Of a stretch of DNA of 52,113 nt, positions 50,285 to 52,113 are shown piece after piece. This stretch comes from Candidatus Rokuibacteriota bacterium (lineage in GTDB: Bacteria > Methylomirabilota > Methylomirabilia > Rokubacteriales > CSP1-6). Position 1 is the stretch's first letter; each line of letters begins with the position of its first letter. The notes under the pieces were generated by a model. It was given only the letters and a program-made list of their open reading frames with translations. It had not been told where the DNA came from and ran no database searches. The stretch lies in contig QHRW01000121.1 of assembly GCA_003220265.1 (NCBI GenBank), positions 2,537-54,649 of the forward strand, in the 5' to 3' direction. A program made the position numbers and the translations under genes.

Positions 50285-51791
50285 GCACTACCGCGCATAC
50301 ACCCCCAAGCCGTTCACGCGCTCCGAGCGCGACACGGTCACGATCCTCTTCGGCGGCCTGCACTGGCGCATCGAGCGGATCATCCAGGGTGTGCTGCAGA
50401 GCAGCGGCTACAAGGCACAGATCCTGCCGGTGGCCACCAAGGAAGACCTGCTCACGGGCCGCGAGGTGGCCGACATCGGGCAGTGCTGCCCGACCAGCTT
50501 CACCACCGGCAACCTCGTCAACTTCCTGAAGAAGGAAGCCAAGGTCTCGAGCGCCGAGGACGTCAGCAAGAAGTTCGTCTACCTCACGGCCGGCTCCTGC
50601 GGCGCCTGCCGCTTCGGCCAGTACCACCAGTCCTACGAGCTCGCCCTGCGCAACAGCGGGCTCGAGATGTTCCGCATGTTCCTCATGGCCCAGGACAACC
50701 TGGACCAGAAGATGGGCGACGGCCTCGACCTCAACCTGCCGATGACGCTCGGCTGCCTCTGGGGCATCTTCTGCACCGACCTCATCCAGGACCTCGAATA
50801 CCAGGTCCGGCCCTACGAGGTGCTCCCCGGGCAGACGGAAGCGGTGGTCAAGGAGAGCGTCGAGTATCTCTACGAGATCTTCCGCAACCGCCCGAAGATG
50901 ACGCCCAAGAAGTCGGTACTGTGGCACCTGACGACGCCGTACTTCACGCGCGCCATGAAGGAGATCCGCCGGAAGTTCGCGGAGATCGAGGTGGACCGCC
51001 TGCGCGTGAAGCCGAAGGTGAAGATCACCGGCGAGTTCTACCTGCAGACGGTCGAGGGCGACCCGAACTACAACATCCACAAGTGGCTCGAGGCCGAGGG
51101 CGCGGAAGTCTACCCGGCCGCCATCACCATCTGGATGGAGTACCTGCTGCGCCTCGGCCTGCAGCGCTTCGAGGACTACAGCGGCATCGAGAAGCACGCG
51201 CGCCTGAAGCTCGGGCTCGGCCGGGCCGTGCAGGGCATCTACCGGCTCACGGTCAACCGGCTGCGCCGGGCCATGGGCAACCTGCCGCACGAGAGCCCGA
51301 GCCAGTTCGAGCTGCGGCGGCTGGCCGCGCCCTACTTCCACCGCAACCTCGACGGCGGCGAGGGCGACATGCTGGTCGGCAAGTCGATCTGGGCCTACCA
51401 GAAGAAGAAGGCCCACATGATCTGCGAGCTGTCGCCGTACTCCTGCATGCCCAACACGATGTCGATCGGCGCCATGTCGGGCGTGCTCGGCAAGTTCCCC
51501 GAGATCCTCTACGCGCCGCTGGAGATCAAGGGCGACGCCGAGGTCCACGCGCTCTCGCGCTGCCAGATGATCCTCACCGAGGCCAAGAAGCGCGCCCAGA
51601 AGGAGTTCGACGACGTGCTGGCCCGCACCGGCCTCACGGTGGACGAGGTGCGCGCGTACCTGCACGCGCATCCCGAGATGAAGAAGGCCACCTACAAGAT
51701 CCCCCACGACAACACCGCCGCCGGCACCGCCGCCAAGCTCGTGCGGCACGTGGCGCAGAAGATGGGCCGCCGCCTGGCGGCCACGGCGTGA
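50265..51791 (+). CDS. 2-hydroxyacyl-CoA dehydratase activator-related protein (DUF2229-like part)
   Basis: A 508-residue protein resembling the large C-terminal, non-ATPase part of activators of (R)-2-hydroxyglutaryl-CoA dehydratase/benzoyl-CoA reductase. Cysteine motifs typical of Fe-S binding are DIGQCCPTSFTTGN (C74, C75), GSCGACRFGQYH near 110-121 and MICELSPYSCMPNTMS near 386-401. Family proteins usually carry the ATPase on the same chain; here it is a separate downstream gene. GGAGGA 5 nt before ATG 50265. Role in catalysis versus activation cannot be separated here. Confidence 0.72.
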   Translation: MATATTEHYRAYTPKPFTRSERDTVTILFGGLHWRIERIIQGVLQSSGYKAQILPVATKEDLLTGREVADIGQCCPTSFTTGNLVNFLKKEAKVSSAEDVSKKFVYLTAGSCGACRFGQYHQSYELALRNSGLEMFRMFLMAQDNLDQKMGDGLDLNLPMTLGCLWGIFCTDLIQDLEYQVRPYEVLPGQTEAVVKESVEYLYEIFRNRPKMTPKKSVLWHLTTPYFTRAMKEIRRKFAEIEVDRLRVKPKVKITGEFYLQTVEGDPNYNIHKWLEAEGAEVYPAAITIWMEYLLRLGLQRFEDYSGIEKHARLKLGLGRAVQGIYRLTVNRLRRAMGNLPHESPSQFELRRLAAPYFHRNLDGGEGDMLVGKSIWAYQKKKAHMICELSPYSCMPNTMSIGAMSGVLGKFPEILYAPLEIKGDAEVHALSRCQMILTEAKKRAQKEFDDVLARTGLTVDEVRAYLHAHPEMKKATYKIPHDNTAAGTAAKLVRHVAQKMGRRLAATA

Positions 51792-51804
51792 GGCCGGTCC
51801 GCTC

Positions 51805-52113
51805 ATGAGGACTGTCGGAGTCGATGTCGGGTCCACCACTGTCAAGTCCGTGGTGATGGAGGACGGCAAGGTCACCTGGCAGGACTACCAGCGGCACAAC
51901 ACCCGCCAGGCGGAGAAAGTGGTCGAGTTCCTCGGCCGCATGGAGGCCGAGGCCGGCCTTACGCCGAGCCAGGACCGCATCTTCTTCACGGGCTCGGGCG
52001 CCGGCTTCCTCGCTCCGCTGGTGGGCGCCAAGCAGATCCAGGAAGTGGTCGCCGTCGCCGCCTGCGTCGAGCGGGAGCATCCCGACGTGCGCTTCGTGTC
52101 CGAGATCGGCGGC
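51805..52113 (+). CDS. BadF/BcrA/HgdC-type ATPase, partial at window edge
   Basis: The first 103 residues of an open frame that runs off the window. VGVDVGSTTVKSVVM is the phosphate-1 loop of the BadF/BadG/BcrA/BcrD (ASKHA) fold, and FTGSGAGF continues it. Such ATPases drive electrons into a 2-hydroxyacyl-CoA dehydratase or benzoyl-CoA reductase. It begins 13 bases after the activator gene, forming the likely operon di-iron protein, activator part, ATPase part. The rest lies beyond 52113. Confidence 0.8.
   Translation, partial: MRTVGVDVGSTTVKSVVMEDGKVTWQDYQRHNTRQAEKVVEFLGRMEAEAGLTPSQDRIFFTGSGAGFLAPLVGAKQIQEVVAVAACVEREHPDVRFVSEIGG

Overview
The window is a stretch of chromosome from a very GC-rich bacterium, with tightly packed genes, frequent ATGA/GTGA stop-start overlaps and many GTG/TTG starts. 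Codon use, the mix of families (LivK-type binding protein, 2-hydroxyacyl-CoA dehydratase-type activator, ABC polysaccharide exporter) and an outer-membrane lifestyle (LolD/FtsX-like transporter, lipoprotein M48 protease, soluble lytic transglycosylase) fit an uncultivated soil or subsurface lineage such as Candidatus Rokubacteria/Methylomirabilota. That placement is inference; no rRNA or other taxonomic marker was tested. I see no tRNA, rRNA, CRISPR array, prophage or insertion sequence.

Layout. 1-5.05 kb: molybdate-type permease, two ABC ATPases, a DUF465 protein behind a clear sigma-70 promoter and hairpin, moaC and an AcuC-type deacetylase. 5.05-6 kb: a small reverse operon (CYTH enzyme, acetyltransferase). 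6-14.7 kb: a housekeeping run, tmk-holB-ricT-(livK-like)-metG-two membrane/unknown genes-tatD-M28 peptidase, resembling the conserved Bacillus tmk...metS-tatD cluster but with a binding-protein gene inserted. 14.7-22.1 kb: mixed metabolic genes (homogentisate dioxygenase-like, ABM-like, P1 peptidase, two unknown proteins, a beta-hydroxyacid dehydrogenase, RidA and HisC). 22.2-29.6 kb: glnD, a single ORF joining a CDP-alcohol phosphatidyltransferase to a lytic transglycosylase, an M48 lipoprotein, and a PilX-like pilus protein behind a sigma-54 promoter.

29.7-44.5 kb: a polysaccharide assembly and export locus. It has Wzm/Wzt-type ABC exporter subunits, seven glycosyltransferase genes (two on the plus strand), a chimeric glycosyltransferase-polysaccharide deacetylase, and a TMTC-like membrane protein with TPRs. 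44.5-48.4 kb: the conserved tesA / ybbA-ybbP divergent pair. 48.4-52.1 kb: a VOC protein behind a hairpin-rich leader, a small membrane protein, and an operon of a ferritin-like di-iron protein with two parts of a 2-hydroxyacyl-CoA dehydratase-type activator, the last cut by the window edge.

Best leads for new biology: (1) a dispersed two-hairpin element (three copies plus an edge fragment) with compensatory base changes; (2) repeated leaderless-style starts, a -10 box 6-8 nt before the start codon, including face-to-face divergent pairs; (3) the in-frame CDP-alcohol phosphatidyltransferase/lytic transglycosylase fusion; (4) a promoter-hairpin-terminator unit that may be a small RNA; (5) the di-iron/activator operon. 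No gap between genes exceeds 300 bases.
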